DNA of 64,000 nucleotides from Prolixibacter sp. NT017 (GTDB taxonomy: Bacteria; Bacteroidota; Bacteroidia; Bacteroidales; Prolixibacteraceae). The position numbers and the translations under genes are program-made. Under the pieces are notes generated by a model. The model was not told the DNA's origin, made no database searches, and saw only the letters and a program-made list of their open reading frames with translations. Each line of letters starts with the position of its first letter. Position 1 is the first letter of the stretch. The DNA lies in contig NZ_BLAV01000001.1 of NCBI RefSeq assembly GCF_009617875.1, positions 4,588,001-4,652,000 on the forward strand. The letters are read 5' to 3'. Shown one piece after another: positions 8,665-17,694 of the stretch.

Positions 8665-9693
8665 CTACTGTATATTCCTGACTTTCTTTTCCCAATTCCA
8701 GGCAGAAAGTAGTGTTTCTCCCAGTGATTTTTCTGCCTTCCAGCCCAGTATCTTGTTAGCCTTGGTAGTATCGGCATAGGTCTGCTCGATGTCACCTGCG
8801 CGGCGTCCTACAATCTGATAATTGAGGTCTACTCCGGTAACTTCAATGAAGGTTTTTACCAGTTCTAATACCGAGGCTCCTTTTCCGGTACCAATATTGA
8901 AAAACTCGTAGCGAGCATCATTTTTGTTTTCGAGTAGTCGTTCAATCGCTACCACGTGGGCTTTGGCCAAATCGACCACGTTGATGTAATCGCGGATGGC
9001 CGTTCCATCCGGAGTGTTGTAGTCGTCACCAAAGATGCTTAGCTTTTCGCGAAGCCCTGCTGCAGTTTGGGTGATAAAAGGAACCAGGTTGTTAGGAACA
9101 CCGCGGGGCAATTCACCAATAAGTGACGACGGATGTGCCCCAACCGGGTTGAAATAGCGAAGTGCGATAGCGTTGATTCCCTTCATCGCTTTTACGCTGT
9201 CGCGGATAATATCTTCGGCCACTGCTTTGGTATTCCCGTAAGGCGATTCGGCTTCTTTACGGGGCGTGTCTTCCGTAACCGGAAGAACATCAGGCTGACC
9301 GTAAACGGTACATGATGATGAAAAAACGAAGTTGGGAACATCATGTTTGGGCATCAGCTCCAGCAAATTCATCAGCGAAACCAGATTATTCCGGTAGTAA
9401 AGCAGTGGCTTTTCAACCGATTCTCCTACTGCTTTACTGGCGGCGAAGTGAATGATGGCTTCTATATTCGGATATTTGTTGAAGAATGCTTCCAGTCGAT
9501 TATAATCCTGAAGATTAAATTCCTCAAATGTGGGGCGAATACCGGTTATCTTTTCAATTTTGTCCACTACATCGGCAGTCGAATTCGACAAATCGTCTAT
9601 AATAACCACATCGTAGCCGGCTTCCTGTAGTTCAACAACAGTATGAGATCCAATGTAACCCGTTCCTCCGGTTACCAGAATTTGCTTTTTCAT
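8665..9693 (-). CDS. galE: UDP-glucose 4-epimerase
   Basis: 342 aa. Interconverts UDP-glucose and UDP-galactose for the Leloir pathway and glycan synthesis. GGTGYIGSH begins at residue 8, SSSCTVYG holds the catalytic Ser near 124, and YGNTKAVAE holds the Tyr-x-x-x-Lys pair near 149. The RDYINVVDLAKAH region and the C-terminal substrate-binding subdomain are intact. It is the first gene of the pair with rfbB; a TATTTTTG box lies 32 bp upstream of the start. Confidence 0.95.
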   Translation of the reverse strand: MKKQILVTGGTGYIGSHTVVELQEAGYDVVIIDDLSNSTADVVDKIEKITGIRPTFEEFNLQDYNRLEAFFNKYPNIEAIIHFAASKAVGESVEKPLLYYRNNLVSLMNLLELMPKHDVPNFVFSSSCTVYGQPDVLPVTEDTPRKEAESPYGNTKAVAEDIIRDSVKAMKGINAIALRYFNPVGAHPSSLIGELPRGVPNNLVPFITQTAAGLREKLSIFGDDYNTPDGTAIRDYINVVDLAKAHVVAIERLLENKNDARYEFFNIGTGKGASVLELVKTFIEVTGVDLNYQIVGRRAGDIEQTYADTTKANKILGWKAEKSLGETLLSAWNWEKKVRNIQ

Positions 9694-9724
9694 GTATCGG
9701 TTCCTTTCATTTTTATCGGAGTCT

Positions 9725-9732
9725 CAAAAATA
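9725..9732 (-). promoter_or_regulatory. Predicted -7 box of galE-rfbB
   Basis: On the minus strand this is TATTTTTG, a full TAnnTTTG match, 32 bp from the galE start. No good -33 TTG is found at 17-20 bp. Confidence 0.4.
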
Positions 9733-9870
9733 GGAATTATAGGATAAAATTTTGCTTCTCAGGAGGATCAGTTCTCAAGCTATTCTGTTTGATAACTTTA
9801 TTGTAAAGTAAGGTTTGGCTTCACCTAATTTTTCGCTACATTTGGTTGCTAAGAAATGCTAAAAGGGAAA

Positions 9871-10884
9871 ATGGATATCAGCATCTATCTTATTGAATTA
9901 GTTCGAATTCACGATTGTGTTATCGTTCCTGAACTGGGTGGTTTCATTTCGAATTACCAGCCGGCCGGAGTCGATTACAACCGAAATACGTTTGCCCCTC
10001 CGCGCAAAGAGATTGTTTTTAACAGTAAGCTGACCGGAAATGATGGTTTGTTGGTGAATCACATTTCCGAAAGCGAAGGAGTAGGGTATCTGGAAGCTCG
10101 TCAGATTATTGCTGAATTTGTTGATGAAGCATGGTCGAAGCTCGAAAACGGTGAGAAACTGGAATTCCAGCACATCGGCTCGCTTCATTACGATAGGCAT
10201 GAGAAGCTGATTTTTGAACCGGAACTGGTTGAAAATTTATTGCTCGATTCTTACGGAATGGGCGATTTCCATTTCCCGAAGATTGAGCGCAACGATTTGG
10301 TGCGGACGACCGCCCGCTTCGAAGACAAAGAGGCTGTGCGGGTCGTTTTCAATTCACGGACGGCAAAAAAATTGCTTATCGGAGTTCCGCTGATGCTGGC
10401 ACTTACCTTGATACCTCTTTCCAAGCACATGCAACAGGGAGATACGTCAACAGGTGACCAGGCATCGACTACATCATCTGTGTTATCGGTAATGGATAGT
10501 ACGCCGGCAGACACGTTTGTTGCAGCTGATAAAATTCCGGCTGAGTCGGTACCAGTAGAATCGAAAGCAAAACCCAAAGCCGACGAAACCCTGGCCGACA
10601 ATCAGGTCGTGAGTGAACCGGCGGTTAGAGTCGAAAAGCCCGTTACCAATGAAGATGCCACCCGTTTTTACCTGGTTGGCGGAAGTTTTAAAAGCGAAGT
10701 AAACGCGAAGAAATATCAGGACGATTTGATTCGTCAGGGGTACGATTCCCAGATTTTTACATTGGATAACGGATTTTACCGGGTAACAATTCAATCGTAC
10801 AACGATCGTGACGAGGCATTGGCCGTATTGGATAATCTGACCAAGGCCAATCCTAAATCGGGAATCTGGTTGCTGGAAGAATAG
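9871..10884 (+). CDS. HU-CCDC81 and SPOR domain membrane protein
   Basis: 337 aa from the ATG at 9871, preceded by AAAAGGG; an ATG 15 bp upstream is possible but lacks this spacing. Residues 1-65 (MDISIYLIELVRIHDCVIVPELGGFISNY...) match the bacterial HU-CCDC81 domain 1 and about 70-125 match domain 2, both related to the DNA-binding HU fold. One membrane helix follows (KKLLIGVPLMLALTLIPL, about 165-185), then a Ser/Thr/Pro-rich linker, then a C-terminal SPOR domain (FYLVGGSF...LLEE) that binds denuded septal peptidoglycan. The topology puts the HU part in the cytoplasm and SPOR in the periplasm. A role in division or in linking nucleoid and wall is inferred. Confidence 0.88.
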   Translation: MDISIYLIELVRIHDCVIVPELGGFISNYQPAGVDYNRNTFAPPRKEIVFNSKLTGNDGLLVNHISESEGVGYLEARQIIAEFVDEAWSKLENGEKLEFQHIGSLHYDRHEKLIFEPELVENLLLDSYGMGDFHFPKIERNDLVRTTARFEDKEAVRVVFNSRTAKKLLIGVPLMLALTLIPLSKHMQQGDTSTGDQASTTSSVLSVMDSTPADTFVAADKIPAESVPVESKAKPKADETLADNQVVSEPAVRVEKPVTNEDATRFYLVGGSFKSEVNAKKYQDDLIRQGYDSQIFTLDNGFYRVTIQSYNDRDEALAVLDNLTKANPKSGIWLLEE

Positions 10885-10908
10885 AAGAATATTGACAATA
10901 CGATATTG

Positions 10909-10934
10909 GGCTGGCTTGATTGCCGGCCTTTTTT
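10909..10934 (+). terminator. Rho-independent terminator of the HU-CCDC81/SPOR gene
   Basis: The stem GGCTGGC/GCCGGCC (one G-U pair) with a 6-nt loop is followed by six T residues, 25 bp after the stop codon. Confidence 0.8.
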
Positions 10935-10941
10935 GTGTCCG

Positions 10942-10973
10942 AAAAAATGCCACCCCGAATAAACGGGATGGCA
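10942..10973 (-). terminator. Second minus-strand terminator-like hairpin
   Basis: On the minus strand GCCATCCCG and CGGGGTGGC pair (one mismatch) around TTTATT, followed by ATTTTTT. It lies about 270 bp beyond kduD and could be a back-up terminator for read-through of that operon. The 160 bp between this hairpin and the one at 11136-11174 contains nothing I can recognise. Confidence 0.5.
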
Positions 10974-11135
10974 AAAACGGGGGCATCCGGCTTTTGGTGC
11001 TTCTACATAAGGGGTGCCGGTTTTCGGGGTATGGTTTTGATTGTCTATTTCCCTGTAGTAGATTCCGGAGTACCTAAGTTGGTTCGGAACGCTCCTTCAA
11101 TTCCATTCATTTTGTACAATAAAGTAGTCAAAACG

Positions 11136-11174
11136 TAAAAATCCCGGTCATAGCAAAGTGCCCCTGACCAGGAT
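11136..11174 (-). terminator. Terminator of the uronate operon
   Basis: On the minus strand ATCCTGGTCA pairs with TGACCGGGAT (one wobble pair) around a 14-nt loop, followed by TTTTAC. It lies 73 bp after the kduD stop. Confidence 0.65.
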
Positions 11175-11246
11175 TCATGAAATGGATGTAATAATCTGCT
11201 TTATTAACCTACTGCTCGTTGTCTAATTCTTTAATGTATCTGAACG

Positions 11247-12035
11247 CTATTCGTTTGAGGGCTTGCCGATAGTAGCCAGAATTCCACCATCTACGTAAAC
11301 CACTTGTCCGTTTACAAAATCGGATGCTTTGGATGCCAGGAAAATAGTGGTTCCAGCCAAATCTTCCGGATCACCCCAGCGTCCGGCCGGTGTACGACTG
11401 ATAATGAAATCATTGAACGGATGTCCGTTAACCCGGATTGGAGCAGTTTGTTCTGTTGCAAAATAGCCGGGGCCAATTCCGTTCACCTGGATGTTGTATT
11501 TGGCCCATTCTGTAGCCATATTCTGCGTTAGCATTTTCAGACCGCCTTTGGCTGCGGCGTAAGCACCGACTGTATCGCGTCCCAGCTCACTCATCATCGA
11601 GCAGATGTTGATGATTTTACCGCTTGCATTTCTTTTCAGCAATCGCTTTACTACATTGCGTCCCATGATAAACGGAGCGACCAAATCGATATCTACAACC
11701 ATGCGGAATTCCTCCACATCCATTTCGGTCATTGGAACACGCTTGATGATGCCGGCGTTGTTGACCAGAATATCAATAGGGCCAACCTCTTTTTCGATGA
11801 TATCGAGATTTTTGATGACTTCGTCTTCTTTGGTTACATCGAAGAGATAGCCTTTTACCTGGATAGCGTCTTCAGCGTAAGCGGCGAGTGCCTTTTCCAT
11901 TTTGTCAGGGGTGTGGCCGTTAATGACCAGAGTTGCTCCCGCCTGCGCCAGCGCTTTGGCCATCGCCATCCCCAAACCGTGTGTGGCACCGGTTACCAGC
12001 GCTACTTTGCCATTTAAGTCAAATAAGTTCATCAT
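11247..12035 (-). CDS. kduD: 2-dehydro-3-deoxy-D-gluconate 5-dehydrogenase
   Basis: 262 aa short-chain dehydrogenase. It reduces 2,5-diketo-3-deoxygluconate to 2-keto-3-deoxygluconate (KDG), the last step before KDG kinase in uronate breakdown. The N-terminus NLFDLNGKVALVTGATHGLG holds the NAD(P)-binding TGxxxGxG. NNAGI, the catalytic Ser in NICSMMSELG and YAAAKGG (Tyr-x-x-x-Lys) follow. Two in-frame ATGs (12035 and 12032) are equally plausible. It is the last gene of the operon, 3 bp after kduI, and the pairing with kduI supports KduD over other members of this large family. Confidence 0.93.
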   Translation of the reverse strand: MMNLFDLNGKVALVTGATHGLGMAMAKALAQAGATLVINGHTPDKMEKALAAYAEDAIQVKGYLFDVTKEDEVIKNLDIIEKEVGPIDILVNNAGIIKRVPMTEMDVEEFRMVVDIDLVAPFIMGRNVVKRLLKRNASGKIINICSMMSELGRDTVGAYAAAKGGLKMLTQNMATEWAKYNIQVNGIGPGYFATEQTAPIRVNGHPFNDFIISRTPAGRWGDPEDLAGTTIFLASKASDFVNGQVVYVDGGILATIGKPSNE

Positions 12036-12038
12036 GGT

Positions 12039-12881
12039 TTATCGTAATTCATCGGGTTGACTAAAATCCATATCGCTATAATCGAGGTTTTCACCCGACA
12101 TTCCCCAGATGAAGGAGTAGTTGGAGGTGCCGGCGCCACTGTGAATCGACCACGAAGGTGACAAAACGGCTTGCTCATTGTGCATCCAGATGTGGCGGGT
12201 TTCCTTCGGTTCACCCATGAAGTGACAGACACTTTGTCCTTCCGGAACGTTGAAATAGAAGTACGCTTCCATCCTCCGGTCGTGGGTGTGTGCAGGCATG
12301 GTGTTCCAAACGCTTCCGGGCTGCAGTTCTGTCAATCCCATCTGCAATTGGCAAGTCTGAACGATTCCATTAATGATAAGCTGGTTGACTTTGCGTGCAT
12401 TTGATGATTCGAGCGCTCCCAGTTCCAGCACATTGGCATCGGCCATGGTAACCAGTTTATTCGGGTAACTGGTGTGCGCCGGAGCGGAGTTGATATAATA
12501 GTGGGCCGGCTTGCTGGCATCCACACTTTCAAAGGTTACTTTTTTCGTTCCTCTGCCGAGATAAAGTGCCTCTTTGTAGTTGAGCTCATAAGTCTCACCG
12601 TCGGAGGTAATTTTCCCTTTTCCACCCACATTGATGATTCCCATTTCTCTTCTTTCCAGGAAATAATCGGCTTTCAATGGCTCGATGCTTTCCAGTTCCA
12701 ATGCTTTGCTTTTCGGAATTACACCTCCAACCATGTACCGATCGATGAACGAGTAGATGAAATGAATCTTATCGTCATTCATCAGGTTATCGGCTAAAAA
12801 TTCTTTACGCAGACGCTCGGTATTATAGCGTTTGGCGTCATCCGGATGGGCGTTGTGTCTCTTTTCGTATGTGGTACTCAT
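12039..12881 (-). CDS. kduI: 5-keto-4-deoxyuronate isomerase
   Basis: 280 aa, the family length. It isomerises 4-deoxy-L-threo-5-hexosulose uronate, the product of unsaturated uronides, to 2,5-diketo-3-deoxygluconate, which KduD then uses. It is a cupin fold protein; the metal-binding motif [16 protein letters not shown] (about residues 195-210) has the expected two His and Glu, with further His residues near [11 protein letters not shown]. It is flanked by kduD (3 bp downstream) and the GH88/GH105 hydrolase (24 bp upstream). Confidence 0.96.
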   Translation of the reverse strand: MSTTYEKRHNAHPDDAKRYNTERLRKEFLADNLMNDDKIHFIYSFIDRYMVGGVIPKSKALELESIEPLKADYFLERREMGIINVGGKGKITSDGETYELNYKEALYLGRGTKKVTFESVDASKPAHYYINSAPAHTSYPNKLVTMADANVLELGALESSNARKVNQLIINGIVQTCQLQMGLTELQPGSVWNTMPAHTHDRRMEAYFYFNVPEGQSVCHFMGEPKETRHIWMHNEQAVLSPSWSIHSGAGTSNYSFIWGMSGENLDYSDMDFSQPDELR

Positions 12882-12905
12882 ATCTATTTGATTTTTAATG
12901 AATCC

Positions 12906-14057
12906 TTATTTTAACATTCGGTATATTTCACTTCCTGCCAGCAGAAATCCGCCGACTCCATAAACTTCGGTCATGTCGCTGGTCACGTGTTTGGGATCGG
13001 CGCCAATGGGTTGCACCCAACCCAGTTTTCCGTCAGGATGAACAGCATCGATGAGGGCTTGCCAACCTTTCTCCACAACCGGCAGGTAAATTTCTTTATC
13101 GAGCAGGCCGTTGGCGATTCCCCAAGCCAGGCCATACACGTAGAATGCAGTTGCACTGGTTTCCGGTGCCGGGTACGATTTTGGGTCAAGCAGGCTGGCA
13201 TGCCAGTATCCAGAAGAGTCCTGTAGTGTCGCCAGTTTAGCGGCCATTTTTTTGAAAATATCTTCGAAATAGCGGCGTTCCGTATAGTTTTCAGGTAGCT
13301 CCGTCATGATGATGGACAGGCCGGCAAATACCCATCCGTTGCCTCGTCCCCAGAATATTTTCTGGCCATTGGCTTCCCGCATATCGAAATACCGGTCATC
13401 GCGATAAAACAGATCTTCATCCGTATCGAAGAGATAATCGGTGGTGGCTTTATATTCTTTGAACATGAAGTTCAGGTATTTCTTCTTTTCGGTTACGTTG
13501 GACAGTGTTGCCCAAACGGTTGGTCCCATGAATAAAGCATCGCACCACGACCAGCGATCGGTACAATTATTCCCTTTCTCATAGGAGAAATTTTTGATGC
13601 TGGCATCCGACGGATGTTTCATGATCCAGTCCAACCGTTTCTTTGTTGGTTTCAGCATCTTCTTCTCGTGGTATTTTCGGTACATCTCGAGGTACATAAG
13701 TCCTACCACATGGTCGTCAGCATGATAAGTCCGTTTGCCCAGTTGCCAGTTGGTTTTTTCGCCAATGTTGTAAAGCCAATTGTAGTATTTAGGCGATTTG
13801 GCAATTTTTGCCCACTCGACCATTCCTTTGTAGAGAGCGCCATTCGTCCAGTCGGTGAGCTGGTGTTGAAGCGGGGTTTTGAGTTGCCAGTCGGCTACCT
13901 TTTCCATCGCCCTGTATACATCCGGACGCATGAGTTTTCCGGATAAAGACGCAGTGGTTTGCGCACGACTTACCGAAACGATTAATAACAGAACTATCGC
14001 AATCAGAATTTGTGTCAGGCGGCTGTATTTTATTTTTATGCAATCGATTGTCTTCAT
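12906..14057 (-). CDS. Unsaturated glucuronyl/rhamnogalacturonyl hydrolase (GH88/GH105 family)
   Basis: 383 aa from the ATG at 14057 (a TTG 6 bp upstream is less likely). An N-terminal hydrophobic segment ending SVSRAQ is a signal peptide, so the enzyme acts in the periplasm or outside. The (alpha/alpha)6 barrel motifs include YHADDHVVGLMYLEMYRKY, DRWSWCDALFMGP with the catalytic Asp, and FWGRGNGWVFAGL. The family removes a delta-4,5-unsaturated uronic acid from the non-reducing end of oligosaccharides made by polysaccharide lyases, giving the 5-keto acid that KduI uses. The YteR-like sequence makes rhamnogalacturonan the best guess. It lies 9 bp after the LacI-family gene. Confidence 0.88.
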   Translation of the reverse strand: MKTIDCIKIKYSRLTQILIAIVLLLIVSVSRAQTTASLSGKLMRPDVYRAMEKVADWQLKTPLQHQLTDWTNGALYKGMVEWAKIAKSPKYYNWLYNIGEKTNWQLGKRTYHADDHVVGLMYLEMYRKYHEKKMLKPTKKRLDWIMKHPSDASIKNFSYEKGNNCTDRWSWCDALFMGPTVWATLSNVTEKKKYLNFMFKEYKATTDYLFDTDEDLFYRDDRYFDMREANGQKIFWGRGNGWVFAGLSIIMTELPENYTERRYFEDIFKKMAAKLATLQDSSGYWHASLLDPKSYPAPETSATAFYVYGLAWGIANGLLDKEIYLPVVEKGWQALIDAVHPDGKLGWVQPIGADPKHVTSDMTEVYGVGGFLLAGSEIYRMLK

Positions 14058-14066
14058 CGGCAAATT

Positions 14067-15092
14067 TTATTTCATGGTTGATTTTCGGATGACTAGTTTG
14101 GGTTGAATGTATTGTTGTTTAGCGCTTTTTTCAGAGTCTCTAGAGTCAATAATCCGGAACAGCATTTCGGCCGCGCTTCGTCCCATCTCTTCGGCCGACT
14201 GGTCGACAGAGGTCATAGCTGGTTCCATGAATTCGGTGAAGGGCTCGTTAGCGAAACCCGCCACAGCTACCTCGTCTGGGATACGAATTCCTGTTTTTTT
14301 CATGAAGAGAATCGCGCCTAGTGCAGAGTAATCACTGCAGGAGAAAAGTCCGTCAGGACGATTTTGAACCGACTGACCAAAGATTTTTTCCGCAAAATCA
14401 GCGCCTTCTTCACGCGTAAGCGCTTGCTCAGCCATCCATTCCGGATTCACCGAAAGGTTATTTTTTCCCAGGGCGTCCGTAAAACCTCTTTTTCTTTCCC
14501 GGTAGTTATTCAAATAGTCAGGACCGCCCATGAAAGCAATCTTTCGGCAACCTTGCCGGATGAGGTGTTCTGTTGCCTGAAAAGCTCCGGCATAATCGTC
14601 GAGTACGACCCGGTAGTTGTTCTCTTCTTCAAGCACGCGGTCGAAAAAGACGATGGGAATATCTCGCTTTAACACCTCCCGAATGTGTTCGTATTGCCTG
14701 GTTTCTGCCGAAAGTGACATGATAAATCCGTCAACCGGAATACGCAGGAACGCTTCCAGTCCGGCTTTTTCATTTTCCAGACTTTCATGCGACTGGAATA
14801 TCACCACGTTTCGTTTGGCCGCACTGCTAACCGCTTCAATTCCGGCAATCGCATTCGAAAAGAAATGCCGGCTGATGCGCGGTACCAACACGCCAATGGT
14901 ATTGCTCCGACCTTTACGCAGGTTTGAGGCGTTGCTGTTGGGCTGGTAGTTCCACTTGGCCGCCAGTTCGGTCACTTCCTTACGGGTTTTCTCGCTGATG
15001 CGGGGATTGCCCTGCAGTGCTCTCGAAACAGTAGAGGAAGATAATCCCAGCTCTTTGGCCAAATCGTGTATGGTAATGCGCGGATTTTTCAC
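14067..15092 (-). CDS. LacI family transcriptional regulator
   Basis: 341 aa with a GTG start. The N-terminal helix-turn-helix ITIHDLAKELGLSSSTVSRAL (residues 6-26) and hinge RISEKTRKEVTELAAKWNYQPN are classic LacI/GalR. The C-terminal effector domain is a type I periplasmic-binding fold (VLVPRISRHFFSNAIAGIE...). It is the first gene of the operon with the hydrolase, kduI and kduD, so it most likely controls uronate use and itself, with a KDG or ketouronate-type effector (inferred). An 18-bp operator-like palindrome centred on CG lies 29 bp upstream. Confidence 0.93.
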   Translation of the reverse strand: MKNPRITIHDLAKELGLSSSTVSRALQGNPRISEKTRKEVTELAAKWNYQPNSNASNLRKGRSNTIGVLVPRISRHFFSNAIAGIEAVSSAAKRNVVIFQSHESLENEKAGLEAFLRIPVDGFIMSLSAETRQYEHIREVLKRDIPIVFFDRVLEEENNYRVVLDDYAGAFQATEHLIRQGCRKIAFMGGPDYLNNYRERKRGFTDALGKNNLSVNPEWMAEQALTREEGADFAEKIFGQSVQNRPDGLFSCSDYSALGAILFMKKTGIRIPDEVAVAGFANEPFTEFMEPAMTSVDQSAEEMGRSAAEMLFRIIDSRDSEKSAKQQYIQPKLVIRKSTMK

Positions 15093-15120
15093 CTTACAAT
15101 ATTAAACAATGTGAAAAAGT

Positions 15121-15138
15121 TGTGCAACCGATTGCGCA
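15121..15138. promoter_or_regulatory. LacI-family operator palindrome
   Basis: TGTGCAACCGATTGCGCA is an imperfect 18-bp inverted repeat (14 of 18 positions symmetric) centred on CG, the typical form of LacI/GalR operators. It sits just upstream of the lacI-family start, suiting autoregulation. Its first ten bases recur at 15400-15409. Confidence 0.6.
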
Positions 15139-15275
15139 TTGAATGTTTCATTGAGTATTGAAAAAATAATTCCCCGTAAAACCAGCTTTACTGCATGATG
15201 ATTCGTTGGATAAGATATTACAGAAGTAATGAGCCGGGAAGCTTAAAAAAAGAGCTGAATTGCTCTTTCTTCAAA

Positions 15276-15405
15276 ACCACGCCTGCTTTTGGTAAAAAAG
15301 ACGTGTGGTTCTGATCGAAACCTAACGTGATTTTGATGAGAACCTTGCGTGCTTTTGACTGAAACCACGTGTGGTTTGAGTTAAAACCTGCGGTGATTTT
15401 GTGCA
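15276..15405. repeat. 22-bp tandem repeat array (six degenerate units)
   Basis: Units begin at 15276, 15298, 15320, 15342, 15364 and 15386, so the period is exactly 22 bp; the last unit is slightly short. The loose consensus is ACC-n-n-GCGTGnTTTTGAnnnAA. Units 3 and 4 are closest to it (ACCTAACGTGATTTTGAT and ACCTTGCGTGCTTTTGAC); units 1, 2 and 5 share ACGTGTGG or its variants. The array lies in the 524-bp stretch between the uronate operon and metG and has no convincing gene. Two helical turns per unit would place each copy on the same DNA face. Confidence 0.75.
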
Positions 15406-15417
15406 ACCGGTCAAAAT
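15400..15417. promoter_or_regulatory. Operator-like half-site
   Basis: TGTGCAACCG is identical to the left half of the operator at 15121 and is followed by GTCAAAAT. It overlaps the end of the 22-bp repeat array, 279 bp from the main operator, and may be an auxiliary LacI-type site. Confidence 0.3.
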
Positions 15418-15549
15418 AATGTTTTAGTGAGTTTGTTTACGATCATTTTTAGGGGCATGAATACGGTGAAGCAACCCTCATTGTTTCGTAGGAATGGATG
15501 GGGCCATATGGGGGCGGCAATTCAAGCTAACCCATGCGGTTGGCCGAGA

Positions 15550-15592
15550 AAAATAAGCGGCCATCCCGGAATATTATATCCGAAATGACCGC
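15550..15592 (-). terminator. Rho-independent terminator of metG
   Basis: On the minus strand a 14-bp stem (GCGGTCATTTCGGA with TCCGGGATGGCCGC, three G-U pairs) and an 8-nt loop are followed by TTATTTTT. It lies 25 bp beyond the metG stop. Confidence 0.85.
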
Positions 15593-15616
15593 CTGTTTAT
15601 ATGTTTTGTGGGAGGC

Positions 15617-17650
15617 TTAGCGAACTTCGCCACCGTTTTTAATGGCTTTGTCGGGTGAGACGAATGCCAAAGTTCCATCGGGATTTTCGGCCATCAGGAT
15701 CATGCCTTGCGACTCGATTCCGCGAAGTTTTTTCGGCGCCAGGTTCACCAAAATCGAAACCTGCTTACCGATGATTTCTTCCGGCGTGTAATATTCGGCA
15801 ATACCTGAAACCACGATTCGTTTGTCGATGCCGGTATCAATTTTTAGTTTCAGCAGCTTTTTCGTCTTGGCTACTTTCTCGGCTTCGATGATGGTACCTA
15901 CCCGGATGTCCAGCTTCGCGAAATCGTCAAATTCGATGTTCTCTTTGGCTGGTTTGGCCTCGGCAGCTTCCAATTCGTTGGCTTTTTTCGTTGCCAGCAA
16001 CTTGTCAACTTGTGCCTGGATAGTGGCGTCTTCGATTTTCTCGAAAAGCAGTTCCGGCTTGTTAACCTTGTGACCGGCCGCTATCAAATCGGTACGTCCC
16101 AGATTTTCCCAGCTGAGTTTTTCCAGGTTCATGAAGCCACGCAATTTGTTCATGCTGAAAGGCAGGAAGGGCTCAAAAACGATGGTGAGATTGGCCGCAA
16201 TCTGCAAACAAACATTCATGATGGTTTTTACCCGCTCCGGATCGGTTTTTACCACTTTCCAGGGCTCCATATCGGCTAGGTATTTGTTCCCCAAACGGGC
16301 CATATCCATCGCACCTTTCAGGGCTTCCCGGAAACGGTAGTTGTCGAGCGATTTCTCGACGTCTTTTCTCAGCTTACTGATGTCAGCCAGCGTCTCGCTG
16401 TCATATGCTTCCAAAGCACCGGCCGCCGGAGTTTCCCCATCGTAATATTTGTTGGTCAGTACCAGTACGCGGTTCACAAAGTTTCCGAGGATAGCAACCA
16501 ACTCGCTGTTGTTCCGTGTCTGGAAATCTTTCCAGGTAAAGTCATTGTCCTTGGTTTCCGGAGCATTGGCTGTGAGTACATATTTCAGCACATCTTCCTT
16601 GCCGGGAAATTCTTCAAGGTATTCGTGTAGCCAAACGGCCCAGTTCCGCGAGGTCGAGATTTTGTCGCCTTCCAGGTTGAGGAATTCGTTGGCCGGAACA
16701 TTGTCGGGAAGAATATAACTTCCTTCTGCTTTCAGCATGGAAGGGAAGATGATACAGTGGAAAACGATGTTGTCCTTTCCAATGAAGTGGACCATTTTCG
16801 TTTCCGGATCCTTCCAGTACTTTTCCCAGTCGGGCGACCACTCTTTCGTTGCCGAGATGTAGCCAATGGGTGCATCGAACCAAACGTAGAGCACTTTGCC
16901 TTCGGCACCGTCGACCGGAACAGGAACGCCCCAATTCAGGTCACGGGTAACCGCGCGGGGATTCAGTCCGCCGTCAATCCACGATTTACACTGACCGTAC
17001 ACATTCGGTTTCCACTCTTTGTGTTGTTCCAAAATCCACTCACGCAACCACGGCTCATATTGGTCGAGTGGCAGATACCAGTGCTTGGTTTCCCGTAAAA
17101 CGGGTTTGTTACCGCTCAGTACCGATTTTGGATCGATGAGGTCGGTTGCGTTGAGTGACGAACCGCAACTTTCGCACTGATCGCCATACGCTTTTTCGTA
17201 ATTACATTTCGGACAGGTACCGGTGATGTACCGGTCGGCCAGAAACTGCCTGGCCTCTTCGTCATAGAACTGCTCGGAGGTTTGCTCGATAAACTCGCCT
17301 TTGTCGTAAAGGGTTTTGAAAAACTCCGAAGCTGTTTCGTGATGAATTTTCGCACTGGTGCGGGAATAAACATCGAAGGAAATACCAAATTTGGCAAACG
17401 ATTCCTTGATGATGCCGTGATATTTATCGACGATATCCTGAGGGGTAACGCCTTCTTTTTTTGCTTTCAGGGTAATGGGAACGCCATGTTCATCCGATCC
17501 GCCGATGAATGCCACTTCTTCTCCTTTGAGACGGAGGTAACGGGCATAAATATCGGCCGGAACATATACGCCGGCCAGGTGACCGATGTGAACCGGACCA
17601 TTGGCATAGGGTAATGCCGAGGTGATAAGCGTTCGTTTGTAATGACTCAT
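15617..17650 (-). CDS. metG: Methionyl-tRNA synthetase
   Basis: 677 aa. The ATG at 17650 is chosen over one at 17707 because the predicted -7 box (17695-17702) lies between them and the family starts with (Y)[23 protein letters not shown]. Class I synthetase charging initiator and elongator tRNA-Met. HIGH appears as HIGH, the zinc knuckle as [17 protein letters not shown], and the KMSKS loop as KISTSRNW. After the helical anticodon domain comes a C-terminal OB-fold tRNA-binding domain ([17 protein letters not shown], from about residue 575) that also mediates dimerisation. Monocistronic, with its own promoter and terminator. Confidence 0.98.
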   Translation of the reverse strand: MSHYKRTLITSALPYANGPVHIGHLAGVYVPADIYARYLRLKGEEVAFIGGSDEHGVPITLKAKKEGVTPQDIVDKYHGIIKESFAKFGISFDVYSRTSAKIHHETASEFFKTLYDKGEFIEQTSEQFYDEEARQFLADRYITGTCPKCNYEKAYGDQCESCGSSLNATDLIDPKSVLSGNKPVLRETKHWYLPLDQYEPWLREWILEQHKEWKPNVYGQCKSWIDGGLNPRAVTRDLNWGVPVPVDGAEGKVLYVWFDAPIGYISATKEWSPDWEKYWKDPETKMVHFIGKDNIVFHCIIFPSMLKAEGSYILPDNVPANEFLNLEGDKISTSRNWAVWLHEYLEEFPGKEDVLKYVLTANAPETKDNDFTWKDFQTRNNSELVAILGNFVNRVLVLTNKYYDGETPAAGALEAYDSETLADISKLRKDVEKSLDNYRFREALKGAMDMARLGNKYLADMEPWKVVKTDPERVKTIMNVCLQIAANLTIVFEPFLPFSMNKLRGFMNLEKLSWENLGRTDLIAAGHKVNKPELLFEKIEDATIQAQVDKLLATKKANELEAAEAKPAKENIEFDDFAKLDIRVGTIIEAEKVAKTKKLLKLKIDTGIDKRIVVSGIAEYYTPEEIIGKQVSILVNLAPKKLRGIESQGMILMAENPDGTLAFVSPDKAIKNGGEVR

Positions 17651-17694
17651 GTTGTTTGGAATATCGGTGATGAATGATTTTTCGTATTGAAGCA

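Noticed and set aside
15276..15405. CRISPR array
   Set aside because: The units are directly abutting with no spacers, are diverged, and no cas genes are present.
15218..15406. 62-codon minus-strand frame with internal repetition over the 22-bp array
   Set aside because: The repetition comes from the DNA repeat. Three units of 22 bp equal 66 bp, which keeps the frame; there is no promoter or family resemblance.
16640..16690. Defective KMSKS motif (KISTS) in methionyl-tRNA synthetase
   Set aside because: KISTS is, to my knowledge, the normal form in Bacteroidota MetG, and the rest of the enzyme is intact.
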